In this document: in pieces, positions 16,674 through 26,382 of the stretch
Layout: every line of letters begins with the position of its first letter
Numbering within the stretch: position 1 is the stretch's first letter
NCBI GenBank assembly: GCA_025937785.1
Contig: JAICQQ010000062.1
Span: 1-37,754, forward strand
From: Polyangiaceae bacterium
GTDB taxonomy: Bacteria; Myxococcota_A; Polyangia; Polyangiales; Polyangiaceae
Direction: 5' to 3'
DNA length: 37,754 nucleotides
Notes under the pieces: model-generated
Seen by the model: the letters and a program-made list of their open reading frames with translations, nothing else
What the model was told of the DNA's origin: nothing
The model's database searches: none
Made by a program: the position numbers and the translations under genes

Positions 16674-16705
16674 GCATTAAGCAATGATTTCAAATGCTTA
16701 AATGC
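16674..16705. promoter_or_regulatory. AT-rich inverted repeat, possible operator
   Basis: GCATTAAGCA (16674-16683) is matched by TGCTTAAATGC (16695-16705) with one bulged base and an 11-base spacer. It is an AT-rich island in GC-rich DNA. It sits immediately upstream of the sigma-54-like element and between the divergent sigma factor and Fe-S genes. Confidence 0.5.
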
Positions 16706-16874
16706 GTAACACCCCCGTCACACCGCAACCGTCGGCTGTATCGCTGTGACGCCCCGTACTCACTTTCAGATACGACGGGGCGCGCCGCTTCCTCCCTTCC
16801 GCCCGGTGGCCGCTCCTGGCCACGAGCCCGGGCGGGCTTGCCTCGGAGGGACCGTCCCACTACCTTTGAGAGGA

Positions 16875-17411
16875 GTGCCGGCTCGCATCAAAGCGTTGTG
16901 GCTGCTTGCGTGGGCGCTGCTGTGGACACTCGTGCAGCGGCTGCTGCGTCCGAGTCGCGGGCTCGCCGCATTCCGCGAGAACTACGACGGCGACGGCTTG
17001 CCGCCGGTGACCCCCGAGGAACGGGATGCCATGGCGAGCTTCGGGCGCTGCATCGCGTGCGGGCTCTGCGATCAGGGGGAGGCCGAACGCATCGCGCGCT
17101 CCGGCGGCGCCTATCGTGGCCTGATGCCGTTGATGGTCGCTGCCTCACGCAGCATGCCTGACTACCGCGCGGCCGCGTACAGCTTCAGCTTCGTTCCGGC
17201 CGAGGTGCTCGAAGCGAAAGAGGCGATCTGTCCAACGCGCATGCCGATGCTGGCGGTCGCCCGCTTCGTGCGCGCCAAGGCGGACGAGGTGGGTGGCCCG
17301 TTACCACTGCCTGCGCGTGTCACTTCGCTGCCGCCGCGGGCGCCGCTCGGCGAAGTCGACGTCGTGCCCCCCGTGACTCGAGAGTCGGCCGTGGGCATCC
17401 GCCCCGGCTGA
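16875..17411 (+). CDS. Membrane-anchored Fe-S cluster protein
   Basis: Starting at GTG 16875 the protein has 178 residues: one N-terminal membrane helix (ALWLLAWALLWTLVQRLL, about 7-24), then a soluble part. CIACGLC (Cys59, Cys62, Cys65) plus a distant Cys119-Pro120 (AICPTRMPM) give the ligands of one 4Fe-4S cluster in a CxxCxxC...CP arrangement, spread out compared with ferredoxins. It may pass electrons at the membrane. The frame is open to a GTG at 16746, and the start is uncertain because GAGAGGA abuts the 16875 GTG too closely. The leader holds an 8-bp hairpin CGCCCCGT/ACGGGGCG (16750-16782). It converges with the next gene, three bases apart. Confidence 0.7.
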   Translation: MPARIKALWLLAWALLWTLVQRLLRPSRGLAAFRENYDGDGLPPVTPEERDAMASFGRCIACGLCDQGEAERIARSGGAYRGLMPLMVAASRSMPDYRAAAYSFSFVPAEVLEAKEAICPTRMPMLAVARFVRAKADEVGGPLPLPARVTSLPPRAPLGEVDVVPPVTRESAVGIRPG

Positions 17412-17414
17412 CCC

Positions 17415-19700
17415 CTACTTGACCAGAGTAAGCTTGGGCGCGGCGCCGAACGCAGCGACGTGGCCGCTCTCCTCGGCGAGGTAGACGTCCGAGCGCTCGT
17501 CGACTCGGAGCAGATCGGGGATCAGGTCGCTGGGGACCGTGCCGATCAGCTCGCCGTCCCGCGGGCGTACCACGTGCACTTGGTGCTGCGGGACGAACAG
17601 CGCCCCGTTGCGCAGCACTGGCTCGAGCCTGCGCGGCTGTTCGGATTCGACGTGCCTGGAGAAGACGTGGTTATAGCGCAAGCGGCCGGTTTCGCTTTCG
17701 ATGCAGACCAGCGTGCCCGAAGCGCTGTTGGCGATGACCGTGTTATCGACGGTGAGCCAGGCCGTCGTGCTGGCGACGAGCCCCGGCGCTTGCTCCCAGA
17801 GCACCTCGCCAGTTTCACGACACAGGGCAGTGAGCCCCAGCCCGCGCTTGTCGCGCACTACCACTAGCACCTGGTGCTGAGTGACCAGCGGCGGCTGCTG
17901 AAAGACCGGGCGGTCCTCGAGCTCGCGGCTCCAGCGCAACCTGCCCGTCCAAAGATCGATGTGGTGGAGCTTGGCGGGACCGATCGGGCCACCGCACAGG
18001 GCGAAGGCGCCGTCGTGGTCGATCGACAAGTCGCCGGTGAAGCGCAGCCGATCGCGCTGGCGCCAGACGACCTCGCCGCTGGCGACGTCGAGGGCGGACA
18101 GGGCCGAGTTGCCCCCCGCGAGCAGCAGCAGCTTGCCCGCCCGCTTCATGCGGTATTGGGAGCTTTGCGGTCCGGAGTGGCGCCAGCGCGTCTCGCCGCT
18201 CTCGAGATCGATGGCGGTGACGCTCCGCTCGCCTTCAGCGACCACGATCAGGCGAGGCAGGCCAGGTGCGTTCACCAGGGCGCCGCTGACGCCGCCGCCC
18301 GAGCGCGGGGCGACGTGGGTGCTGAACTTGGGCTCGCCAGTCTCCAGATCGTGCAGGCGCACGCGGCCGTCTGGGAACAGCCGCACCACTCCCGAGGGCG
18401 TGGCCACGCTCGTGGCGGGTGGCGTGGCGGTGCGCCAGTACACGTTGCCAGTGGCGCGGTCGATGCAAGCCAGCTCCCGCTGCGACCCGACGATGATGCG
18501 GTTTCCGCACAAAAACGTGCCGCGCAGATCGATGCCGGGCACGGTCGCGACCCAGCGCGGCATGAAACGCATGCGCGCGCCGTGAGCCCAGACGCCGTCG
18601 ACGCTTGCTTCCGAGCGAGGCAGGCCGAAGCTACGATAGGTCTCCGGTTCGGGGTTCGTGCGGGCGTCGTCGAGTTCGGCGTCACGCAGGCGTTCGGCAA
18701 GGCGTTGCGCGGCCGCCTCGAGGGCGGTCAGGCGCAAGTTGCGCTGTTGGCTGGGGTCGGTGCTGGTGAAGGCCCGCGTCAGCTCGAGCGCGAGGCCGAC
18801 GCTGGCTCTCACGAAGTCGGTGGCCGCCAGATCGGCGAAGCTGAAGGTTTTGCTATCAGAGGTGTTGGCCCGTGCGTTCAGCGTCAGGGTGAGCGGCCCA
18901 TCGCCTGCACCGCGCCGCACACCGAGGCGCACGCCGTCGATCTCGACACGCCGGAACAGTGCGCGTTCGGTCTGCCAAGCATCCATCACGTCCTCGGCGA
19001 GCGCCACCAAGCGTTCGGTCAGGAGGAAAGGCTGCACCGAGGCCAGCGCCACCTTGCGCGCCTTCGCGGTGACCTTGAAGCGGCCCTCCAGCAAGAGCGA
19101 GTGCAGATCGGCTTGCTCGAGACGGGCGCTCTTGTCGTGTTCTTCCAGGGGCTGCGGGCGCTGCCGGAACTCGGCTTCGATGGCAAAACCGAAACCGCGG
19201 CTGCGCTTGGGAGCCACTTTGGAGGGGCGCTTCGCCACCGGAAGACCCAGGTAGCTCGGCCAGGGATGCCTGAGCGCCGAGGCAGCAGCATCGAACGAAG
19301 GTTCATCAGTCCCCGAGCCGGAAGCGCTCGCCTCGGCCAGCGCCTCGAGCAAGGCCCGTCTGAGATCGATGGTCTTGACGCGACGTTCGAACACCGCGAC
19401 CTCGGGGCAGGCGCCGCCGCGAAAGACCGTGAGCAGGGTATCCTCGCCATCGGTCTCCACACCCAGCCGCCAGGGCAGGGCGTCGGCGTGCAGGTCGAGG
19501 GTGGCGCGGTGCCGGCGGCCACGACCCAGGGCGGCCACGACGTGGCTCAGCTCGCAAAGCAACGCCAGGGCCGGACCCTGGCCGCTGCGGGCGGTGATGT
19601 TGACGCCGTCGACCACCAAATCGAGCAGGGTCTGAATCGGCGTGTACGGGTTCGCGGTGGAGGCTTGACGGGGACGGACAACTACGTGAATGGCTGACAT
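17415..19700 (-). CDS. Large PQQ-like beta-propeller repeat protein
   Basis: The 761-residue protein starts at ATG 19698-19700. From about 410 to 675 it contains repeats of the type D-x-x-(T/S)-G-x-x-x-W: DRATGNVYW, DLETGEPKF, DLESGETRW, DVASGEVVW, DLWTGRLRW, CRETGEVLW and ESETGRLRY. This indicates a seven- or eight-bladed PQQ/BamB-type propeller. The N-terminal 400 residues are unrecognised and helical near the centre. There is no signal peptide, so unlike BamB or quinoprotein dehydrogenases it appears cytosolic. No PQQ-enzyme catalytic motifs are evident, and a scaffold role is more likely. Confidence 0.8.
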   Translation of the reverse strand: MSAIHVVVRPRQASTANPYTPIQTLLDLVVDGVNITARSGQGPALALLCELSHVVAALGRGRRHRATLDLHADALPWRLGVETDGEDTLLTVFRGGACPEVAVFERRVKTIDLRRALLEALAEASASGSGTDEPSFDAAASALRHPWPSYLGLPVAKRPSKVAPKRSRGFGFAIEAEFRQRPQPLEEHDKSARLEQADLHSLLLEGRFKVTAKARKVALASVQPFLLTERLVALAEDVMDAWQTERALFRRVEIDGVRLGVRRGAGDGPLTLTLNARANTSDSKTFSFADLAATDFVRASVGLALELTRAFTSTDPSQQRNLRLTALEAAAQRLAERLRDAELDDARTNPEPETYRSFGLPRSEASVDGVWAHGARMRFMPRWVATVPGIDLRGTFLCGNRIIVGSQRELACIDRATGNVYWRTATPPATSVATPSGVVRLFPDGRVRLHDLETGEPKFSTHVAPRSGGGVSGALVNAPGLPRLIVVAEGERSVTAIDLESGETRWRHSGPQSSQYRMKRAGKLLLLAGGNSALSALDVASGEVVWRQRDRLRFTGDLSIDHDGAFALCGGPIGPAKLHHIDLWTGRLRWSRELEDRPVFQQPPLVTQHQVLVVVRDKRGLGLTALCRETGEVLWEQAPGLVASTTAWLTVDNTVIANSASGTLVCIESETGRLRYNHVFSRHVESEQPRRLEPVLRNGALFVPQHQVHVVRPRDGELIGTVPSDLIPDLLRVDERSDVYLAEESGHVAAFGAAPKLTLVK

Positions 19701-19878
19701 TCGTGAACGGCATCGTAAGAAGCCCGCGCAACAACCCGAACTTTTTCGTGCCGATCGCCGAGGAGTGGACAGCAGCGCGCGAGGACGCTAGGCCCCCAGA
19801 GAGGGCGCTGAACACGGATGAGGCTCGACGGCTGACCGGGAAATCCAGCATCCGGCGCCGATTGGGGCTGGTGCGGGC

Positions 19879-21294
19879 GTGCTGAGCCGACCGGGCTGGC
19901 GAGCGCCGGCGCTGTTTGCGCTGGGAGCCCTGCCGGCGAGCCTCGCGCTCTGGGGCTTCAGCGTCGACGATGCTTGGATCAGCGTGCGCCTGGCCGAGAA
20001 CTTGGCGGACGGCTACGGCTACCGCTTCAATAGGCAGGGAGCGGTGACCGACGCCGTGACCCCGCTGGGGTGGGCGCCGCTCCTGTCGCTGGTCGCGGGA
20101 GCGGACGCCGGGCAGACCCTGCTGCGTGCGCGCGCTCTCGGAGGGCTCGCGTGGCTAGCGAGTGCGGCGATCTTGGGGGCTATCCTGAGCGACGTCGGCC
20201 GCACCGCTCGGGGTCTGGCGCTCGGAACGCTCGCCCTCTGCGTGCCGCTCGCCGCCTGGGCGGTGTCGGGTATGGAAACACCCTGGGTCACGTTGCTCGC
20301 GGTGCTGGCGCTGGTTCGTTCGCGCTGGGCGCCCGCGGCAGCGGGTCTGGCGGCCGCATGGCGGCCCGAGCTCGTGCCCTGGGCGCTCGCGCTCGCGGTT
20401 GGCGGTACGCTCGCGGAGGATGGGGAAGGTGGCAGCAAGGCGCGTGCGCGCCGGATCGCAGCGGCGCTTGCGCTCAGCCTCGTCCCGGCGGCGCTGGTGT
20501 GCGCCCTACGCTGGGCCGTGTTCGGGACCCCGGTACCGCTGGCGGCGGTCGCGAAACCCTCTGATTTTTCGGCGGGGCTCGGTTACGCGCTCGGCGCGTT
20601 GCTGCTGTCCGGGCCACCTTGGCTGTTGCTGGGCTTCGGGGCCTACCGCCGGCTCTCGCCCCGGGCGCGGGCATGGGCCGGTGCATTCGCGGTGCACTGG
20701 GTGGCCGTGGTGCTGGCGGGCGGTGACTGGATGAGCTTTTTCCGGCTGTTCGTGCCGGTGCTGCCGAGCGTGATCGCGGTCGGCGCGCGCTTGCAGCAGC
20801 AGTCGACGGGCGCTGCCGCCCTGGCGCGTGCCGTGCCCGTGCTGGTCGCTTCGGGCGCCCTGTGGTTCTACAAGGTGCCGGATGCGCGGGCCGTCACGGC
20901 TGCGCGGGCGGAGCTGATCGCTCGCGCGCGGCCGCTGCTCGCCTCGAGCTCGGTGGTCGCCGCCGTGGACATTGGTTGGCTCGGAGCGGCGACGGACGCC
21001 ACCATCGTCGATCTGGCAGGCGTGACCGACCCGAGCATCGCGCCGCTGCCGGGCGGGCACACCACCAAGCGTGTGCCGTCGAGCCTGGTGGTTCAGCGTG
21101 AGGTCGACACGCTGGTGCTGCTGCTGGCAGACGCCGAGCAGCTCGAGACGCCGTGGTACACGAGCCGGTTCTACTACGGTGCCGACGCGATGCTGGCGCG
21201 CGCCGTGCCCGATCTCGGCTTCGCACCGGCAGGCTTGGTCCCGCTGCCGCGCACGCAGAAGCAGTACGCGGTACTGAAGCTACCGCGTCGCTGA
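19879..21294 (+). CDS. GT-C-fold membrane glycosyltransferase-like protein
   Basis: The 471-residue protein (GTG start at 19879) has about ten hydrophobic helices. Just after the first helix it has SVDDAWISVRLAENLADGYGYRFN (28-51), followed by AVTDAVTPLGW. This is the acidic first-loop pattern of GT-C glycosyltransferases such as the AftB/PMT_2-like families (DDAYISFRYARNLAEG...); Asp30-Asp31 would be the catalytic/metal aspartates. It probably uses a polyprenyl-phosphate sugar at the outer face of the inner membrane. The acceptor is unknown. The C-terminal 150 residues are soluble. No Shine-Dalgarno is clear. The 178 bases before it hold nothing I can support. Confidence 0.78.
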   Translation: MLSRPGWRAPALFALGALPASLALWGFSVDDAWISVRLAENLADGYGYRFNRQGAVTDAVTPLGWAPLLSLVAGADAGQTLLRARALGGLAWLASAAILGAILSDVGRTARGLALGTLALCVPLAAWAVSGMETPWVTLLAVLALVRSRWAPAAAGLAAAWRPELVPWALALAVGGTLAEDGEGGSKARARRIAAALALSLVPAALVCALRWAVFGTPVPLAAVAKPSDFSAGLGYALGALLLSGPPWLLLGFGAYRRLSPRARAWAGAFAVHWVAVVLAGGDWMSFFRLFVPVLPSVIAVGARLQQQSTGAAALARAVPVLVASGALWFYKVPDARAVTAARAELIARARPLLASSSVVAAVDIGWLGAATDATIVDLAGVTDPSIAPLPGGHTTKRVPSSLVVQREVDTLVLLLADAEQLETPWYTSRFYYGADAMLARAVPDLGFAPAGLVPLPRTQKQYAVLKLPRR

Positions 21295-21303
21295 GGCAAG
21301 GAA

Positions 21304-23043
21304 TCAGCGGCTCTGGCTGTCGCCGGTGTGGCCATCGCTCGCGTCCTTGAGGGCCATCAGAGCGTCGCGGAGTGATCGCCAATCGCCATGGCGGTCCCGC
21401 GGATGAAAGGCGGTCGCTTTGGTCACGAGCTGGCGCCACGCCTCGGGCAGCTCTTGCAGCGAGCGTTGCACGCCGCTTTCGGCTCGGCCCGATTGATACT
21501 GCGCGGCCGTTCGCTCGGAGGACAGCGGCGGGGGCGAGCCGGTGAGGCACTCGTAGATGACGCCGCCGAGCGCAAAGATGTCGCTGCGGTGATCGATCTC
21601 GATGCCCTGTTCTTGCTCCGGTGACATGTAGCCCGGCGTGCCCAACGGGGCGCCCGTGTTCGTGAGCCGGGTCTCGGCCCACTCGACTTGAGCGACGCCG
21701 AAATCGAGCAGCTTGACGCGCTCGTGCGGGGGCTCGATCGACAGCGACAGGCGCACTGGGCTCTCTGCCAGGTCATCGCGGAGCTCGTCCTTTGCCAGAA
21801 AGATGTTGCTCGGCTTCAGATCGCGGTGCACGACGCCGGCCGCGTGCACCGCGCCGAGCGCGTCGCACACCTGCAGCGCGATCGGCAACAGCTCGTGCGG
21901 GCGGAGCGGTCCGTCGCGGCGCAAACGCCTGGCGAGCGATTCGCCGTACAGTCGCTCCATCACGAGGTAGCTGGTGCCGTCGGGCAGCACGCCATCTTCG
22001 TAGACCTCGACGACGTTGGGGTGCCAGGCCAGGCCGAGGGCTGCCGCCTCGCGGCGCAGGCGGTCGGCCGCGACCGTATCGTGCGCGACTGCCGTGCGCA
22101 GCAGCTTGATGGCCACGATGGTACCGTCGGCGATGCGCTCCGCCTCCCAGATGGAGCCGCTGGCTCCCGCGCCGAGCTTCTCGCCGAGCCGATACTGGCC
22201 TACAACCACCGAGCCGCTCGCGAAATGGTGACTACCGGCCTGGCGGTTGTCGCGCAGGCTGGCCGAGCGCTCGAGCGCTTGGATCCGGATCAGTTGCGCG
22301 GCGACCGTCGCACCTCGCTGGCGCTGCTGATTCAGCCAGTGGCCGACCCCGGCTCCGATGCCGGCCCCGGCCACCGACCAGATCGCCAGCTCTGGGAAAG
22401 GCCAGGCGGTGAGCCACCCGGCGCCCAGCGCCGCCAGAGCTCCCGCGCCCACCGTCGCGGGCAACACCGCGGGCGTACCGCGGGACCAGGTCACCTGGAA
22501 ATCCATGGTTCCCCGCTTGGCGTTCGGCAGCTCGGTGACTTTGCCCGGACCGAAACCGAACAACATCGGAATGCTCATGAGCTCTGCGGTGCGCGCCAGC
22601 CCGAACAGCCCGTCCTTGTCGAGCTCGGAGGCTTGCGGTCCCAGCACGCGCCCCGTCCACGCATCGCGCGTGGCGGTCAAGGTGCTCCAGCGCTCCGTCG
22701 GCCCCGCGTCGCCGCCGTAGTTTCCGAGCTGGGCGAACGCGGTTTCGGGCGAGTCGGCGCCGCGCAGCACACGCGTCCACACGCCCAGGTTTTCGGGGTG
22801 GATCACCGAAGCCTTGATGCTCAAGATCTCTTGACGGCCGAAGCGCGAGGCGAACGCTACCAGCGCGCGGTGCCACAGCTCGACCGGGACGAGCCGTGTC
22901 TCGTCTTCGAGGTAGTCACGGTCGACCCGCAGCTTGATCAGGAAGGCGTCGGCCTCGGAGCGACCGTGTCGGCTTTGGGTGTGCAGCAGCAGCGCCTTGA
23001 TGCGCGACGCAGTCGTCTTCCCCTTGCTCGCCCGATGCTGCAC
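21304..23043 (-). CDS. Membrane Ser/Thr protein kinase with unrecognised N-terminal sensor
   Basis: The 579-residue protein starts with GTG at 23041-23043. Residues 1-190 form a soluble domain I do not recognise; the TRLVPVELWHRALVAFASRFG stretch vaguely recalls Myxococcus-specific TIGR02265 or AraC N-terminal domains. Two Ala/Gly-rich membrane helices lie at about 191-212 and 217-236. Then comes a complete Hanks-type kinase: GAGASG loop (291-296), Lys313, HRDLKPSN (406-413), DFG (447-449), and the activation segment GTPGYMSPEQ. All catalytic residues are present. The two helices form a hairpin, so sensor and kinase would both lie in the cytosol. No phosphatase gene is nearby. Confidence 0.88.
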   Translation of the reverse strand: MQHRASKGKTTASRIKALLLHTQSRHGRSEADAFLIKLRVDRDYLEDETRLVPVELWHRALVAFASRFGRQEILSIKASVIHPENLGVWTRVLRGADSPETAFAQLGNYGGDAGPTERWSTLTATRDAWTGRVLGPQASELDKDGLFGLARTAELMSIPMLFGFGPGKVTELPNAKRGTMDFQVTWSRGTPAVLPATVGAGALAALGAGWLTAWPFPELAIWSVAGAGIGAGVGHWLNQQRQRGATVAAQLIRIQALERSASLRDNRQAGSHHFASGSVVVGQYRLGEKLGAGASGSIWEAERIADGTIVAIKLLRTAVAHDTVAADRLRREAAALGLAWHPNVVEVYEDGVLPDGTSYLVMERLYGESLARRLRRDGPLRPHELLPIALQVCDALGAVHAAGVVHRDLKPSNIFLAKDELRDDLAESPVRLSLSIEPPHERVKLLDFGVAQVEWAETRLTNTGAPLGTPGYMSPEQEQGIEIDHRSDIFALGGVIYECLTGSPPPLSSERTAAQYQSGRAESGVQRSLQELPEAWRQLVTKATAFHPRDRHGDWRSLRDALMALKDASDGHTGDSQSR

Positions 23044-23214
23044 CCGAGGAGCGTAAGGGGTGGCTGGAGCGCGTCAAGCGCGAAGTCGCGCCCCGCATTC
23101 GATGCCGGCCCAACCCCAGCGTCGGTCAGGGCATTGGGCGGAGGCTTCCGTGGGGTGGACGGCGCGCCCACAGCGACTTCAGAACACTGCTGAGCTAGGC
23201 TTCAGATTACGACG

Positions 23215-25779
23215 GTGAGACTTTCCGAGCGTTTGCAGCATTGGGCAGCCCGGGCCGAATTATTGGCCCGTGGGGGCGAGCCCTTGCGCCGGGAAGCGCT
23301 CGAGGCGCTCGAACGGGGGCGGCCCTGGGAAGCGCGCGCCCTCGCCCTGCGCCTGCTCGACGAAGTGGCGGAGTCGCCGCTCGCGCTCGCGGTGTGGGCA
23401 GACGCGGCCGACGCGATGTTGCTAGAAAACGAAGCGCGCGAGGCGCTCGGTCGCTTGGCTCGGTTGCTGCCGTATCGGGCGGACGTATGGCTGCGCCTGG
23501 CGCAGGCCGAAACGCGCGCGGGCCTCGAAGCGGCGGAGACCTACCAGCGAGCCGTGCTTGCCGCCGAGCCGAGGGAGGCCGCTTTGGCTGCGTTGGCCCC
23601 GTTGATCGAGCGCGCTCTGGACGCTCGGGACACCTCGCTCGCGCTGACGCTTGCCCGCAGCGTCCCCGGGGAGCTGCCCATCCCGCGGGGGCTGGCGCTG
23701 CGGCTGTCAGAACTCGCGCTGGCGCTCGGCGACACGCCTCGAGCGCTCGCCCGGCTGCAGGGGGTCTCTCCTGATTTGCTCGATGCGCGCGGCTGGATCA
23801 CGTGGGGCCGGCTCGCGTTGTTCGAGCAGCGCGACCTGGTGCGAGCGCGCCTGGCTTTCGGACGCGCGTTGCTGCTCGGCGACGCCCGGGTGCAGCGCCA
23901 GCTGGCCGAGCTGCTCAGGGACGCTGCTGGACAGAGCCTTTTGATGGACCTACTCCCGCTCGTCAAAGCGCTCGACCTCGGCGAGCTGCCGGAGTGGCAG
24001 GTCTCGATCGCGCTCGCGCAAGGACACCCCGAGCGCGCGTTGCCCAGCCTCGAACGCCGCGCTCTCAGCGAGCGGACGCCGGAATCGTGGCAGATCTGGC
24101 TCGATCTGGCGCTGTCGGCTCGAGACTCGGAGAGCTTGAAGCGCGCGGTCGCCAGCCGCCCAGAAGCTGCGCTGGGAGCAGCGCTGCAGCTCAGGCTCGC
24201 CACTGCCGAGCGCTTGCTGAGTGCGCTCGAGACCCACGATCGCACGCGTCTCGATCGGCTCGAAAACATCGGCGCCGCTGGGGAAGCGTGGGCGAACGAA
24301 CTGCGGCAGCAGGTCTACGCCGAATGGCTGGCGCGGGGCACCGAGCAGGGGTGGCGGTTGCTCTGCGACGAACTGGAGCAGTTGGCCACGGCGCAGCTGA
24401 ATCTCGCCCTGCTGAACGAAGCCGCAGAGCTGCGCGCAGATCTCGAACGCCCGCTGCGGCTGGCGGTCATCGGCGAGTTCAACGCCGGCAAGTCGAGCTT
24501 GATCAACGCGCTGCTCGGTCAACCCGTCGCGCCAGTAGGAGTGTTGCCCACCACCGCCACCATCAACCGCCTGCGTTGGGCCCCGGACCGCTTCGTCCGC
24601 GTGGACTTCCAAGACCCCAGTCGCGCGCCCCGGGTGCTCGAGTTCGGGGCGCTGAAGGCGTTCCTAGACGACGAGCCGGCTTCGGCGATCAGCAGCGTGA
24701 GCATTTTCAGCCCGCTCGAGGCCCTGCGCCAAGTCGAGGTGATCGACACACCGGGCTTCAATGCTGGTGAAGCCGAGCACGAGCAAACGGCGCTGCGCGC
24801 GGCGCGCCGGGCGCATGTGCTGTTATGGCTGCTGGATGCGAGCGCGCCGCTCAAGCGGAGCGACGCCGAGCAATTCGCCGCGCTCTGTCCGAGCCCCGGA
24901 GAGGCTCCGCTGCCGACGCTGGTCGTCGTCAACAAGTGCGACCGGGTGGGTGCGAGTGAAAGGGCAGAAATCATGCAGCACGTCGCCGAAGGCCTGGCGG
25001 CGCTCGGCGTGCAACCGCTGACGCCGCCGCTGGCTTTTTCGGCGCGGCTCGCAGGGCAGGCCGACACCCAGGCCGGCGCGGCTTCGGGGTTGGCGGCTTT
25101 GCGGGCATTGTTCGATGGTGTGCTCGCTCGCAGCGTGGAGCTGAAGGGCCGCGTGCTCGTCGAGCGCGCGCGGCGCATCGCCCGCGAGCTCCGGTCGGGC
25201 GACGATGACGTCGGTTCGCGTCAGGCCGAAGCTGCCCGAGCGGCTGTTCGCCTCGTGCGCGGGCGCGATGCCTTCGAAGCCGAGTGGGCGCTCGCGATCG
25301 GCGCCGCTCTCGAAGCGCTGAATCGCGAGCTCGCCGGGGTGATCGGCGGCGACGCCGATCTGCGGGGCTATGCCGCCGAGCGCGCGGCCAGCGCCCTCGG
25401 TCCCGTATTTTTCGACTTGGTTTCCAGAACCCTTGCTTCCAACAACGAGGCCGACCCTGATCTGATTGCCACACTCGGCCCGCGGCTCATGCCATTGCTC
25501 GAGGCGCTGGCCCGCGGCATCAGCCTCGCCGTTCGCGACCTGGACCCCGAGAGCGGGGCCGCGGCAGCACGGCTCCTACACCTCGAAACGGTAAGATTTC
25601 TGCAGGAACACGCCTTTCGTGAGGACGGCGGTTCTAGTACCACTGCAGCCGCGCAGCGCGAGCGGCTCGCGGCTCTCGAAGCCGCGTTAGGAAGAACTCG
25701 ACCGACACGCTGGGAGTCGGTGGTAGAAGCGCCGGACCTAAACCCGTCGCCGCGCGAGCGACGCTCGACGCCAGCGTGA
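23215..25779 (+). CDS. Large dynamin-like GTPase with an N-terminal helical repeat region
   Basis: The 854-residue protein (GTG start 23215) has about 390 residues of Ala/Leu/Arg-rich helices like TPR or HEAT repeats. A dynamin-family GTPase domain follows: G1 GEFNAGKSS (Asn423-Lys426), the G2 threonines in LPTTATINRL, G3 DTPG (511-514) and G4 NKCD (573-576). After this come helices resembling a stalk (660-800). The G1 form FNAGKSSLINALLG is typical of bacterial dynamin-like proteins, which remodel membranes through GTP hydrolysis. There is no clear transmembrane segment. It stands 53 bases upstream of lptA on the same strand. The target membrane is unknown. Confidence 0.85.
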   Translation: MRLSERLQHWAARAELLARGGEPLRREALEALERGRPWEARALALRLLDEVAESPLALAVWADAADAMLLENEAREALGRLARLLPYRADVWLRLAQAETRAGLEAAETYQRAVLAAEPREAALAALAPLIERALDARDTSLALTLARSVPGELPIPRGLALRLSELALALGDTPRALARLQGVSPDLLDARGWITWGRLALFEQRDLVRARLAFGRALLLGDARVQRQLAELLRDAAGQSLLMDLLPLVKALDLGELPEWQVSIALAQGHPERALPSLERRALSERTPESWQIWLDLALSARDSESLKRAVASRPEAALGAALQLRLATAERLLSALETHDRTRLDRLENIGAAGEAWANELRQQVYAEWLARGTEQGWRLLCDELEQLATAQLNLALLNEAAELRADLERPLRLAVIGEFNAGKSSLINALLGQPVAPVGVLPTTATINRLRWAPDRFVRVDFQDPSRAPRVLEFGALKAFLDDEPASAISSVSIFSPLEALRQVEVIDTPGFNAGEAEHEQTALRAARRAHVLLWLLDASAPLKRSDAEQFAALCPSPGEAPLPTLVVVNKCDRVGASERAEIMQHVAEGLAALGVQPLTPPLAFSARLAGQADTQAGAASGLAALRALFDGVLARSVELKGRVLVERARRIARELRSGDDDVGSRQAEAARAAVRLVRGRDAFEAEWALAIGAALEALNRELAGVIGGDADLRGYAAERAASALGPVFFDLVSRTLASNNEADPDLIATLGPRLMPLLEALARGISLAVRDLDPESGAAAARLLHLETVRFLQEHAFREDGGSSTTAAAQRERLAALEAALGRTRPTRWESVVEAPDLNPSPRERRSTPA

Positions 25780-25832
25780 ATGCCGAACAGGCTTGAAGCG
25801 TCGAAACCTGCTAGAGTACCCGTGAGCGAGCG

Positions 25833-26339
25833 ATGACGTTTTCCCCCCTTCGACGCACCTTCCAGCTGTTGGGCCTTGCCGGGCTGGCGGTGGTGTCGTT
25901 GCTTGGGGTCAGCCACGTTCCCGAGGCACGCGCCGATCTCGCCACCATCTCTGGGCAATCGCTGGATGTGAAGGCGGACAAGCTCGATGTGGACATCAAT
26001 CGCGGGCGCGCCACGCTCGAGGGTGACGTGCACGCCACGCTCGGCGAGCTGACGGTCGTATGTCCCAGGGTCGAGCTCGCCTACGACGAAGCGCCGCAAG
26101 TGAAGTGGGCGCGCGGTACGGGCGGCGTCGAAGCGCGTGTGCAAGGCGTCGTGGCGCGGGCTGCGGTGGTCGAAGTGGACGTCGCCAAGCGCAAGGTCGA
26201 TCTTTCGGGGGGCGTTCGGCTCACCCGGGGTCAGGGCTGGGTCGAAGCAGAGCGCGCGTCGATCGACATCTCGACTTATCGTGTCTCGCTGCACGAGGTG
26301 AAAGGCTCGATCCCGGTCAAGCCCCCAGCTCGCGACTGA
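25833..26339 (+). CDS. lptA: LptA/OstA-like periplasmic LPS transport protein
   Basis: The 168-residue protein has a signal peptide (basic start, hydrophobic LLGLAGLAVVSLLGV, cleavage after EARA near residue 34). The mature part is one OstA N-terminal beta-jellyroll: VKADKLDVDINRGRATLEGDVHATLGELTVVCPRVEL, then repeated strands. LptA subunits bridge the inner and outer membranes and carry LPS. The position directly before the ABC ATPase and rpoN matches the common lptA-lptB-rpoN order. No lptC frame fits upstream; the gap to the GTPase gene is 53 bases. Confidence 0.85.
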   Translation: MTFSPLRRTFQLLGLAGLAVVSLLGVSHVPEARADLATISGQSLDVKADKLDVDINRGRATLEGDVHATLGELTVVCPRVELAYDEAPQVKWARGTGGVEARVQGVVARAAVVEVDVAKRKVDLSGGVRLTRGQGWVEAERASIDISTYRVSLHEVKGSIPVKPPARD

Positions 26340-26382
26340 GGACGGGCGTTCGGTCCGGTAGCAAGGCCGATAACAGAGGCCG

